A DNA stretch of 64,000 nt from Poriferisodalis sp965215815 (GTDB taxonomy: Bacteria > Actinomycetota > Acidimicrobiia > Acidimicrobiales > Poriferisodalaceae), in the NCBI RefSeq assembly GCF_965215815.1, contig NZ_CBDCEO010000013.1, positions 2,480,001 to 2,544,000 of the forward strand, in the 5' to 3' direction. Below the pieces are notes generated by a model that ran no database searches, was not told the DNA's origin, and saw nothing but the letters and a program-made list of their open reading frames with translations. This document shows, piece after piece, positions 51,364 to 59,817 of the stretch (the first letter of the stretch is position 1; each line of letters begins with the position of its first letter). The position numbers and the translations under genes were made by a program.

Positions 51364-53151
51364 GTGACTGCGGGTGGTGCCCCGCTGGCACCGACCTATG
51401 AACCGGATGAAACGCCGACCGGTCGGATTGCCGCGGGTGTCGCCGTCCAGCTGTCGTTGCTGATGGTCGTTCCGTTGGCAATCCTGCCGGCGCTGGTGAG
51501 CCAGCTCGCCGGCGAGACACACGCGGTCGCTGCACGCGCAGTCGTCGTCTCCATGGTCGTGTGCGGTGTCACGACGCTGTTTCTGACGGTGCGCCTCGGG
51601 CGCCTGCGCAGCGACGGTCTCTACGTGGCCACCGTCGACTTGGTCAGCCTGCCGTTCTGCATCCTGGCGCTGGCGAGCGGCGGGCCCGCCACGCTGGCAG
51701 CGCTGGTCGTCGTCTCGGGACTGTTCCAGGTTGCGATCGGCCTGAGGCTGTCGTACCTGCGTCGGCTGGTGACGCCGCAGGTGCGCGGCACGGTCTTGAT
51801 CCTGGCATTCGCCTCTTTGGTGCCGGTGCTCGCAGATGCCGGAAGCTCGATGGAGCAGCGACTCGATTGGTTCGTGCCGGTCAGCATTGTCGGGACCGCT
51901 GCGACGATCGTGCTCATAGCGATCTGGGGACCGAGGTCGTGGCGCATCTGGGCCCCGGCGATGGGATTGGCAGTTGGACTTGGCGTGGCAGCCGCCCTCG
52001 GTGCCTACGACTTCGATCTCGTGGCTGACGCTGAGTGGCTCGGGTTCGGCGATGTCGGCGCCAGCCCGGGCTGGGACATCGACTACGAGACGTTCTTGTC
52101 GATGCTGCCGTCGTTCCTCATCGTGTCGTTCGCAATCCTCGTTCGCATGCAGGGCATCTCGTCGAATACCCAGATGGTCTCGTGGCGGACCCGACGCACT
52201 CTGGATTTCAGAGAGGTCCAGCGTGCCAACTGGCGCACGGGCCTCGGGACGATGCTCGCGGGTGCCGGAGGCGCTTTGCCGGTGACGATCGCGGGCGTCG
52301 GGCCCGCGTTCATTCACCAAACGCGGTGCGCGTCGCGCCGCATGGGCGCTCTCGCGGGCTGCTTCTTTCTGCTCGCTGCATTTGTTCCCAAGCTGAGAGC
52401 CATAGCGGTGGCTGTGCCGCGCCCGATCTTGGCCGCCTACGTCATCGTCGCACTGGTTCCCCTGGTCCTGCGGGTGGTGATCGGCTCGGTGCAACGCTTG
52501 CGCAGCCTTCGAGAGGCCTTGGTGATGGTGGCACCCATCGTCGTGGGACTCTGCGTCGAATTCGGTGTGCTGTCGCTGCCTGCGGGGGCCGTGGGGGACG
52601 CCGTGACTCAGAACGGCCTCACGGCTGGGAGCTTGGTGTTGGTCATCGCGGCAGTAGCGAACAGCTTCGTCGGACGTCGTGCGAGTCTCGAAATCGAGAT
52701 CAGTGCCCGCAGCACGGCTGAGCTGACGCAGTTCGTGGCCAACTTTGCGGCCAGGCGGCGGCGCGATGCCGAGAGCGTGGCGAGACTCGAAGCTGCAGCA
52801 GAGGAAGCGCTCGCAGTCCTCAGCGAGCAGGCTTCTTCAGGTTTGGCGACGACCCGGCGGCGAGTGCGGGTGACCATGAGGATGGACCGTTCCGGGACAA
52901 TGCTGGAGTTCTTGAGCGCGCCGAACGAAGGGCAGAACCTCGAGGAACGCATCGCGCTGCTCGCCGAGCCCGAAGCCGAGATCATGGAGACCACGATCGA
53001 GCGTGACGCCGCGCTGCGGCTGTTGCGGCACTACGCGAGCGACGTCAGCCACCGGCAATACCTGGAGGCCGAGATCCTCACCGCGATGGTGCCGATCGGC
53101 AGTTCCCGCCACCGACCCGAATCGAGAGAACCTCAGGGCCTCACTTCGTAG
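51364..53151 (+). CDS. NCS2/SLC23-type permease with C-terminal kinase-like (HATPase_c_2-like) domain
   Basis: GTG 51364, 595 residues. Residues 1-430 form about 12-14 membrane helices with the NCS2-like PSFLIVSFAILVRMQGISSN and GALPVTIAGVGPAFI segments. Residues about 445-580 are soluble: a helix ELTQFVANFAARRRRDAESV, then a LEAAAEEALAVL helix and RRVRVTMRMDRSGTMLEFLS strands, like anti-sigma-factor (RsbW-type) ATPases. The N-box Asn that binds ATP seems replaced, so the domain may be non-catalytic. The substrate is unknown. The 3' end overlaps the convergent methyltransferase by 19 bp. Confidence 0.75.
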   Translation: MTAGGAPLAPTYEPDETPTGRIAAGVAVQLSLLMVVPLAILPALVSQLAGETHAVAARAVVVSMVVCGVTTLFLTVRLGRLRSDGLYVATVDLVSLPFCILALASGGPATLAALVVVSGLFQVAIGLRLSYLRRLVTPQVRGTVLILAFASLVPVLADAGSSMEQRLDWFVPVSIVGTAATIVLIAIWGPRSWRIWAPAMGLAVGLGVAAALGAYDFDLVADAEWLGFGDVGASPGWDIDYETFLSMLPSFLIVSFAILVRMQGISSNTQMVSWRTRRTLDFREVQRANWRTGLGTMLAGAGGALPVTIAGVGPAFIHQTRCASRRMGALAGCFFLLAAFVPKLRAIAVAVPRPILAAYVIVALVPLVLRVVIGSVQRLRSLREALVMVAPIVVGLCVEFGVLSLPAGAVGDAVTQNGLTAGSLVLVIAAVANSFVGRRASLEIEISARSTAELTQFVANFAARRRRDAESVARLEAAAEEALAVLSEQASSGLATTRRRVRVTMRMDRSGTMLEFLSAPNEGQNLEERIALLAEPEAEIMETTIERDAALRLLRHYASDVSHRQYLEAEILTAMVPIGSSRHRPESREPQGLTS

Positions 53152-54221
53152 TAAAGGTTGGCGGCGTCGCTGAAGTCGTGCTGTTCGAAGCGTGTGAACC
53201 CAGCGGCCGCCGTCAGCTCACGCGCCTTGTCCGGATAGAGGCCCAGCGTGCCCAGTCCCATGCCGTCGGGCTCGCTGAGCGCCGACTGGAGGCAGCTGGT
53301 GATCGAGAACCCATAGAACATGGCCAGCATCGGGTTGCGCTGGTCTTGGGAGAAGTCGCCCCTGGAGCGAATGTCCTTGATGAGCAGCGTGCCGTCGGGC
53401 GCGAGCGCGGCCCGGATCGCCTCGAGCGCGACGTCGGGCCGGGGCATGTCGTGCAGGCAGTCGAACGTCAGCGCCAGGTCGAAGTCGCCGGTGTCGGGGG
53501 CGTCGGCCGCTCCCGCCTCCACGAACGTCGCGTTCTCGAGACCGGCCTCCTCGGCGCGCTCTCGGGCCTGTTCGACGGCAATGGCGGATGGGTCGAAGCC
53601 GACCACTTCGGTGTTCGGCCATTTCTCGGCGATCAAACATGCCGAGACACCGGCGCCGCAGCCCACATCGAGCACCTTGGCGCCGCGTTCGAGCTTTGCG
53701 ACGACGCCGTCAAGACCCGTCAGGATGGCCGAGGTGAGATTCTGACGGCTGAACGGGCCGGTGGTGCGGGCCAGGCCGGCAGCCGCCCGGGGTCCCTGCT
53801 GCTCGTAGGTCATGCCAATTCCCGTGCGGAACGACTCGATGATGAGGTCTAGCGCCGTGTCGCCCAAGCCGCCACGGAATGCACCCATGGCGAAGTGCAA
53901 TGAGCCCTCTTCGTCGACCAGCAGTGCTTCGGCCTCGGGCGACAACGAGAATGCGCCGTCGTTGTGCGTGATGAGGCGGGCCGCTGCGACGCCGTACAGC
54001 CACTCTCGCACCAGCCGCTCGTTGAGTCCGGTCGCCTCGGCGACATCGTGACTCGTGGCTGGCTGAGTGTCGGCCAGCGCCCCGAAGAGCCCGAGTTCGT
54101 CGCCGATGTGCAGCATCGACGACACCATTTCGCCCATCTTGTAGGACCACACCTGGAAGGCGAACTTGCCCAGCCGGTCCGGATCGATCTCACGCCGCTC
54201 ACTCGCGATTGCCTCAGCCAT
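53133..54221 (-). CDS. Class I SAM-dependent methyltransferase with winged-helix N-terminus
   Basis: ATG 54221 (MAEAIASERREID), 362 residues. The N-terminal 100 residues form a winged helix typical of O-methyltransferase-like enzymes (MGEMVSSMLHIGDELGLFGA, ATSHDVAEATGLNERLVREW). Motif I is VLDVGCGAGVSACLIAEKWP, then VGFDPSAIAVEQA, and FDLALTFDCLHDM. It could act on a small molecule or lipid; the substrate is unknown. Transcribed alone. Confidence 0.85.
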   Translation of the reverse strand: MAEAIASERREIDPDRLGKFAFQVWSYKMGEMVSSMLHIGDELGLFGALADTQPATSHDVAEATGLNERLVREWLYGVAAARLITHNDGAFSLSPEAEALLVDEEGSLHFAMGAFRGGLGDTALDLIIESFRTGIGMTYEQQGPRAAAGLARTTGPFSRQNLTSAILTGLDGVVAKLERGAKVLDVGCGAGVSACLIAEKWPNTEVVGFDPSAIAVEQARERAEEAGLENATFVEAGAADAPDTGDFDLALTFDCLHDMPRPDVALEAIRAALAPDGTLLIKDIRSRGDFSQDQRNPMLAMFYGFSITSCLQSALSEPDGMGLGTLGLYPDKARELTAAAGFTRFEQHDFSDAANLYYEVRP

Positions 54222-54301
54222 CTGCGAGACGCTACCCGCGCCCCGGACGCGGTTCCCTCGGAAGCACGCCCCTTGCACCCGTCGCTGGAGCCTGTACGCC
54301 C

Positions 54302-55201
54302 TCAGCGGCGGCAGAGGGGGTCGTCACCGGCGGAGGGTTGGTGGAAGCACAGGATCGCTTCCCGCCCGACGTAGGTGAACTCCCACGGCTCGGGCACCGG
54401 GCCTTGCTGGCCGCCATCAGGCGGGTAGCTCGGGATCCAACCGTGCTTCTTGGCGTTCGCGAAGTTGTCGGCTGACAGCCACTTGTAGGCGGGCGTTCGC
54501 CCAAAGTTGTAATACCCACGCTGGCCGATGTCGATCGCGTACCCCGTGTGGTGCTTGGAGTAGCCCGGCGGCGCCGACATCGTCAGGCGCTCGGAAAGAT
54601 CGTCGATCCCATACGGCGCCTCGTAGGGCCGCAAGAACACCTCTCGCTGGTACCGGTGCCCCCGGTAGGCGGAGTTCAATTCCAGCTCGTAACCGTGCGC
54701 GGCAGCGTCTTGCGCCAAGGCCAGCCATGCCGCCGCTGCGGGGCGTTGCAGCGCCAGGCCGTCATCGACGAGACGCATCAGCGCGTAGTTCGCCGGCAAG
54801 GGTCGGCGCTGGTAGCCACGGTCTTCGGCGCTGGCTCGTATGTGTTCGTCCATCTCCGCCGAGTCGGTGATCGTCGGTGCGCTGTAGGTCGACGACAGGT
54901 TCGGCAGCGCTGCGGTGTTGAACAGCTGGTTGAACTCCGGCCCCGTGAAGTACGGGAACGACAGCGAATGGACGCCCGCAGGCACCGGCTCCTGCCAACG
55001 CGACTTGGGTTCGTCGACGGGTGGCGGGGGTGCCCATGGCCCGGTGATCGGTTCGTCGACCCAGGCTTGGGGCTCGGCGACTGCGGCCCCAAGCGCGCTC
55101 GGGGAAACGAGGGTCGTCAGACCGAAGGTCAGAGCTGCAATGGCCCAGCAGCAGCGTCGCCAGCGTCGGGCAAGAATCTCAGGTGACACCAGCAGGCTCA
55201 T
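54302..55201 (-). CDS. M15-family D-Ala-D-Ala carboxypeptidase (VanY-like), exported
   Basis: ATG 55201 (MSLLVSPEILARRW) overlaps the ABC-exporter stop by 23 bases. A signal peptide (about 1-35) ends near SALGAAVA. The catalytic domain has SAYRGHRYQREVFL and the zinc motif SKHHTGYAIDIGQRGYYNF, with a final PEPWEFTYVG. It trims peptidoglycan peptides outside the membrane. It is co-transcribed with the exporter upstream. Confidence 0.85.
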   Translation of the reverse strand: MSLLVSPEILARRWRRCCWAIAALTFGLTTLVSPSALGAAVAEPQAWVDEPITGPWAPPPPVDEPKSRWQEPVPAGVHSLSFPYFTGPEFNQLFNTAALPNLSSTYSAPTITDSAEMDEHIRASAEDRGYQRRPLPANYALMRLVDDGLALQRPAAAAWLALAQDAAAHGYELELNSAYRGHRYQREVFLRPYEAPYGIDDLSERLTMSAPPGYSKHHTGYAIDIGQRGYYNFGRTPAYKWLSADNFANAKKHGWIPSYPPDGGQQGPVPEPWEFTYVGREAILCFHQPSAGDDPLCRR

Positions 55202-57092
55202 CGGTACCCACAAGCGTGCGGTACAGATCGGCGTAGAGACCATTTGCGGCGAGCAGATCGAGATGGCGACCCTGCTCGACGAGGCGCCCACGATCGAGCA
55301 CCAGGATCTGGTCGGCGTCGGTGATGGTCGAAAGCCGGTGAGCGATGACCACCGCAGTGCGGCCGGCGAGCGCTGTCGCGAGCGCGCTTTGCACCAAGGA
55401 TTCATTCTCGCTGTCGAGGTGACTGGTGGCCTCGTCGAGCACCACGATGGCGGGGCGCTTCAACAGCACCCGGGCTATGGCCAGACGCTGCTTCTCGCCG
55501 CCCGACAGCCGGTAGCCGCGCTCGCCCACGACGGTGTTCCAGCCGTCGGGCAGGCTCAGGATGAGCTCGTCGATGTGTGCGGCCCGGCACGCCTCAAACA
55601 GCTCGGCGTCGGTGGCCCCGGGCTGGGCGTAGCGCAGGTTGGCGGCGATGGTGTCGTGGAACAGGTGCGGGTCCTGCGAGACGACGCCGATGTTGGACCG
55701 CAAAGACTCCGTCGTGACCTCGCGCACGTCGTGCCCGTCGATGAGCAACGCGCCGCTGTCGATGTCGTACAGGCGGACTACGAGCGCAGCGAGCGTCGTC
55801 TTGCCTGCGCCCGACGGCCCGACGAGCGCGACCGTCTGGCCCGGTTCGATGACTGCGGACACGCCTTCGAGCACCGGTCCGGCCCGAGCAACGCTCGAGG
55901 GCGCCGCTGTCACGCCATTGGGTTGCTCGGGCGGCGTCACCACGCCGCCCAGTTCGGCAAGAACGCTGCTGTCGGCAGGGGGATAGGTGAACGTCACGTC
56001 CCGCAGCTCGATCCGCCCCTCCACTGCGCCGAGTTTGACGGCATCGGGGCGGTCTGCGATCGGGTTCGGCAGGTCCAGCACGTCGAAGACCCGCTCAAAC
56101 GAGACCAGCGCAGTCATCACGTCCACACGGGCATTCGTCAGGCCGGTCAGCGGCATGTAGATCCGCACCACCATCAGCCCCAGCGCCACCAGCGTTCCGA
56201 TGGTGAGCGCACCGGAGATCACCAGGTGCGCACCCACCCAATACAGCATCGCCGCCCCCACGGCGCCCACCAGGCTGAGGCCGATGAAGAACGCCCGCCC
56301 GTACAGCGCGCTGCGCACACCTATGTCGCGCACGGTCCGGGCCGTGCGGCTGAACCCGGCCCGCTCGACGTCATGACGCCCGAACAGCTTGACAAGCAGC
56401 GCGCCGGCCACGTTCAAGCGCTCGGTCATCACCGTGTTCATCGTGGCGTTGTGCTGCATGCTTTGCCGGGTCAGTGTTTGCAACCGCCGGCCGACTCGCT
56501 TGGTGGGCAAGATGAACACCGGCAGCAGCGCCAGTGCGAGCAGCGTCAACCGCCACTCCAGCGCCATCATCGCGACGAGCGTCGTCGACAGCACGATGGT
56601 GTTGGACACGACCGAGCTGAGCGTGCCGGTGAAGGCCCTCTGCGCGCCGATGACGTCGTTGTTCATACGACTGATCAGCGATCCGGTCTGCACGTGGGTG
56701 AAGAACGCCACCGGCATCCGCTGCACGTGGTCGTACAGGCTCACTCGCAGGTCGAAGATGAGGCCCTCGCCAATACGCGCCGACCACCAGCGCTCGATGA
56801 ACGACAGGCCCGCCTCGGTGAATGCCGAGGCCAAGATGATCGCGGCCAGCACATTGAGCTGCCACCGATCTCCGGTCGGGATGGCGTCGTCGATGATGCG
56901 CCCGAACAGGATCGGCGGCACCACGAACGCCAGCGCGCCGAGCAGTTGAGCAATCAGGACCCCCGTCAGCGCCGACCGGTACGGGTGTGCCAAGGCTGCC
57001 GCCCGGCGAACGGTGCCCGGCGCTAGGTGACGTCCTTCGACGCCGGTTGGGTCGTGTCCCATCGCGGCGTGTGCCGATGCCATCGACTGCAT
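55179..57092 (-). CDS. ABC transporter, fused permease/ATP-binding (exporter type)
   Basis: Start near 57092 (637 residues). Six-helix ABC-exporter core at about 35-320, then a short disordered insert (about 380-405, TPPEQPNGVTAAPS), Walker A GPSGAGKTTLAALV, signature RLSGGEKQRLAIARVL, Walker B AIVVLDEATSHLD and AHRLSTI. It works as a homodimer or heterodimer; lipid or peptide export is typical of the family. The M15 peptidase follows in the same operon. Confidence 0.92.
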   Translation of the reverse strand: MQSMASAHAAMGHDPTGVEGRHLAPGTVRRAAALAHPYRSALTGVLIAQLLGALAFVVPPILFGRIIDDAIPTGDRWQLNVLAAIILASAFTEAGLSFIERWWSARIGEGLIFDLRVSLYDHVQRMPVAFFTHVQTGSLISRMNNDVIGAQRAFTGTLSSVVSNTIVLSTTLVAMMALEWRLTLLALALLPVFILPTKRVGRRLQTLTRQSMQHNATMNTVMTERLNVAGALLVKLFGRHDVERAGFSRTARTVRDIGVRSALYGRAFFIGLSLVGAVGAAMLYWVGAHLVISGALTIGTLVALGLMVVRIYMPLTGLTNARVDVMTALVSFERVFDVLDLPNPIADRPDAVKLGAVEGRIELRDVTFTYPPADSSVLAELGGVVTPPEQPNGVTAAPSSVARAGPVLEGVSAVIEPGQTVALVGPSGAGKTTLAALVVRLYDIDSGALLIDGHDVREVTTESLRSNIGVVSQDPHLFHDTIAANLRYAQPGATDAELFEACRAAHIDELILSLPDGWNTVVGERGYRLSGGEKQRLAIARVLLKRPAIVVLDEATSHLDSENESLVQSALATALAGRTAVVIAHRLSTITDADQILVLDRGRLVEQGRHLDLLAANGLYADLYRTLVGTDEPAGVT

Positions 57093-57149
57093 GGATCGAA
57101 CGATACGAGGCGCTCCCCGAACCGCAGCGGCAGTGCGGTCTTTGTCGGC

Positions 57150-58136
57150 CTAGACGTAAGGCCAGCGACGCTTCGATTCCGCCGAGTCTGCGGGCTCACC
57201 ATCGGTTGGCGGGGGCTCGGTGAGCGCCCAGCGGCGGCGCCACGCCGATGCCGAGGGGCCCTCGATGCCGGGGCTGTCGGCGCTGTGGAGGCGTCGGCGC
57301 GCCGCGAACCAGTTGCCGGTCGCGGTTTCGTCCGCCAATCCCTCCACGGCGGCCTGCAGCCGTCGCGTGAATCGGCGGTTGTTCTCGTCCTCGCCGAAGT
57401 CCAGCGGGCGGCCGAAGTTGATCACCGAGCGAGCACGCCTGGGCCACGCTCGGCCCTTTCGCAAGATGTCGAAGGTGCCCCGGATGTGCACGGGCACTAC
57501 GGGCACGCCGGCTTGTTTGGCCAAGAACGCTGCACCCGGTCGGAACTGCTGGCCCCAGCCGTCACGGGAGCGACCGCCTTCGGGGTAGATCACCAGGCTC
57601 CAGCCGCTGCGCAGCAGCGTCACTGCCTTGTCGATCGTGCGGCGGTTGAGAGCGGTCCGCTCGATGGGGATGGCACCGACGAACAACGCAGAGATTGCCG
57701 AGGTGGCTCGGTTCCCGAAGAAATAGTCGGCCGCAGCACCCACCACCAGCCTGTTGCACCACGGCTCGGGAATCGAGGTGATGATCACTGCGGTGTCGGC
57801 GTGGCTTTGGTGGTTGGCGGCAAACACTGCCGGCCCGTCCAGTTCGCTGAGCCGGTCGACGCCCTTGATCGTCGGCTGGGCGTAGTAGCGCACCATTGCT
57901 CGCGCCACCGTGTCGCGCGCCACCCGCCGAGCCACGCGAGCTGGGAAGCGCCGAGCCCAGTCGGTGTTGTAGTTCGCTCCCACATTGGCCGGCAGCGGGG
58001 TCTCGCCCATGGGAGTTGCAGCAGCTCGCAGCGGGAACTCTGTGCCGCGCACGACACGGGTCACCGAGGCCTTCTTGGCCTGCGCACGCTTGGCTCCGAG
58101 GTGCGACACGGCGGCGCGACGGTTGGGGTCGCTCAT
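57150..58136 (-). CDS. 1-acylglycerol-3-phosphate acyltransferase-like (PlsC domain)
   Basis: ATG 58136 (MSDPNRRAAV). The 328-residue product has the acyltransferase motifs NHQSHADT (H-x4-D, about 111), IPIERTA, and YPEGGRSRDG, with VPVVPVHIRGT. It should transfer an acyl group to a lysophospholipid or related acceptor. The N-terminal 80 residues contain a basic stretch rather than a membrane helix. It is the last gene of a lipid-type operon. Confidence 0.88.
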   Translation of the reverse strand: MSDPNRRAAVSHLGAKRAQAKKASVTRVVRGTEFPLRAAATPMGETPLPANVGANYNTDWARRFPARVARRVARDTVARAMVRYYAQPTIKGVDRLSELDGPAVFAANHQSHADTAVIITSIPEPWCNRLVVGAAADYFFGNRATSAISALFVGAIPIERTALNRRTIDKAVTLLRSGWSLVIYPEGGRSRDGWGQQFRPGAAFLAKQAGVPVVPVHIRGTFDILRKGRAWPRRARSVINFGRPLDFGEDENNRRFTRRLQAAVEGLADETATGNWFAARRRLHSADSPGIEGPSASAWRRRWALTEPPPTDGEPADSAESKRRWPYV

Positions 58137-58227
58137 TGCTGCACGCCCTGCCCCGCACTGCGGCGGCAATCCCGTCGTCGCACCAACACCGGTGTCCCCT
58201 GCCTCATCGCTACACGTCCCCGAGAAC

Positions 58228-59817
58228 TCAGACTACGTCGGCCATCAGCATGGGCGGATTATGAATATGGGTGATCGACGGGTCACGCCCGACCACGTCG
58301 GTCGCCATTTCCAGTGCATCGTTCAGCGTCGATGCTGAACGGAAACCCAGGCGTTGGGTAGCAGCCTTGTCGCCGCCGACGATGATCACCCCGCCCAGGT
58401 GCTCCAGCGCGTGCGCGCACCAGTACCACATGTAGAACGGATGCACGCCGTGGTAGGCGTACGACGTCCGATACAGGTGCCGGTACCACTCGTCTTCGGC
58501 ATAGCGCTTCTCGTAGCGATGCTCGATGATCTCGGGATCGGTGGTGTCGGCCAGCACCTCTTCGAAGAAATCGATGTAGCTGGGATGGTGCACCGGATGG
58601 AACTCCCACGATGTGGGGTGCGTCATGATCACCACTCCGCCTTGGCGGACGAGCGGTTTGCCCCGGTACAGGTTGAAGAAGTAGCCGAGCCCCAAGCACG
58701 CCACCAGGATCGGGTTCATGATGGAGTCGACGTTGTAGGGGCACAGGTATGGCAGCCCCATCGTGAGCACGTCGGTCTGGCCCTCCACCCGCACGAGGTG
58801 CTGCCGGTAGACGTTCTCCAGCGTCTGGCGGTGGACCGCTTCGACCTCGCCGGCCTGTATCGAGGTGAGCCCATAGGGCGCCCGGATGCTGTGGAAGATT
58901 CGCCGAGCCTGGCGGCGGGACATGAGATCCAGCGCCGTCTTGGTGCCCATCAGCATCATGCGGTCCCGAGGCGACATCTCCCATTCGCGCCGCTGCAGGA
59001 AGCCGTACTGCGAAGGGAACGTGTCGTTGTTGAGCGTCGTCTCGATCTGGAACACCTTCACGCCGGCTTCGGCCAGCAGCCGACCTTGGCGCCAGTTGCG
59101 CGTGTGCAGCTCGGAGTGCTCGGGATCCATGAACGAGGTCGAGTGCCGCATCGTGTGCACGTTGTGGTGGTGGCGCAGCGCCGCGTAGGGCGACAGCCCG
59201 GTGGCGACGCTCTTGTGGCCGCCGTCCATCGAGACCAAGTTGATGTTCACGTACACCAGCAGGTCCGACTCGACGGCTCGCTTGGAGAGCACCACCTCCT
59301 CCCCAGCGTCGGTTGTTCCCAGGTGGGTGAGCGCGTCGGGATCCTCGGCGTCGAAGTTGTAGAGCTGGCCGTGGGGGGCGAAGGCGTCATACACCCGGTC
59401 GCCGACGGCGTGGCGCAGCTCGGCCTCGGTCATGCGGCGATGCAACGCAAGCGCGGCAATGAGTTCGACGTCGTCGACGCCGGCAGAGGCCGCCAGGTCC
59501 AGCACCTGCTCGATGATCCGGCCACGGATGTCGGGAGCGGCCATCGGGGGCAGCGGCAGCGAGACATCGTCGAAGGCGATGGTCAGCTTCATGCCCGGAT
59601 GCATGTAGGCGGCCAGCGGATCGCGGTCGCCGAGCGGGTTCGCCAAGGCCTCGGCGATGGCACGCTCGGGATCGCGTATGGCTTCCAGCGGCTCGTTGGG
59701 GTACACGACCCGGCTGCCGACGGGCAGCTTCTCCAAGCGCAGGCCCTCTCCGTGGTGGAACAGGATCGGCGGGGTCGTGCGGTCCACGTCGAGAACGAGA
59801 CCCTTGCGTGCGGTCAC
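58228..59817 (-). CDS. LarA-like (DUF2088 lactate racemase-domain) protein
   Basis: GTG 59817 (MTARKGLVLDVDR) overlaps the preceding stop as GTGA. The 529-residue product shows the LarA-type N-terminal FDDVSLPLPPMAAPDIRGRI (FDD-x2-R/P-like), LIAALALHRRMTEAE, and GGHKSVATGLSP. LarA is a nickel-pincer racemase or epimerase, but this subgroup is longer than LarA (about 425) and extends with a C-terminal region containing MTHPTSWEFHPVHHPSYIDF. The cofactor and substrate are not known here. Its place in the operon hints at a lipid or hydroxy-acid role. Confidence 0.82.
   Translation of the reverse strand: MTARKGLVLDVDRTTPPILFHHGEGLRLEKLPVGSRVVYPNEPLEAIRDPERAIAEALANPLGDRDPLAAYMHPGMKLTIAFDDVSLPLPPMAAPDIRGRIIEQVLDLAASAGVDDVELIAALALHRRMTEAELRHAVGDRVYDAFAPHGQLYNFDAEDPDALTHLGTTDAGEEVVLSKRAVESDLLVYVNINLVSMDGGHKSVATGLSPYAALRHHHNVHTMRHSTSFMDPEHSELHTRNWRQGRLLAEAGVKVFQIETTLNNDTFPSQYGFLQRREWEMSPRDRMMLMGTKTALDLMSRRQARRIFHSIRAPYGLTSIQAGEVEAVHRQTLENVYRQHLVRVEGQTDVLTMGLPYLCPYNVDSIMNPILVACLGLGYFFNLYRGKPLVRQGGVVIMTHPTSWEFHPVHHPSYIDFFEEVLADTTDPEIIEHRYEKRYAEDEWYRHLYRTSYAYHGVHPFYMWYWCAHALEHLGGVIIVGGDKAATQRLGFRSASTLNDALEMATDVVGRDPSITHIHNPPMLMADVV

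Noticed and set aside
54915..57026. Plus-strand frame of 703 codons
   Set aside because: It lies opposite the ABC exporter and M15 peptidase genes and has a composition typical of a GC-rich antisense frame.
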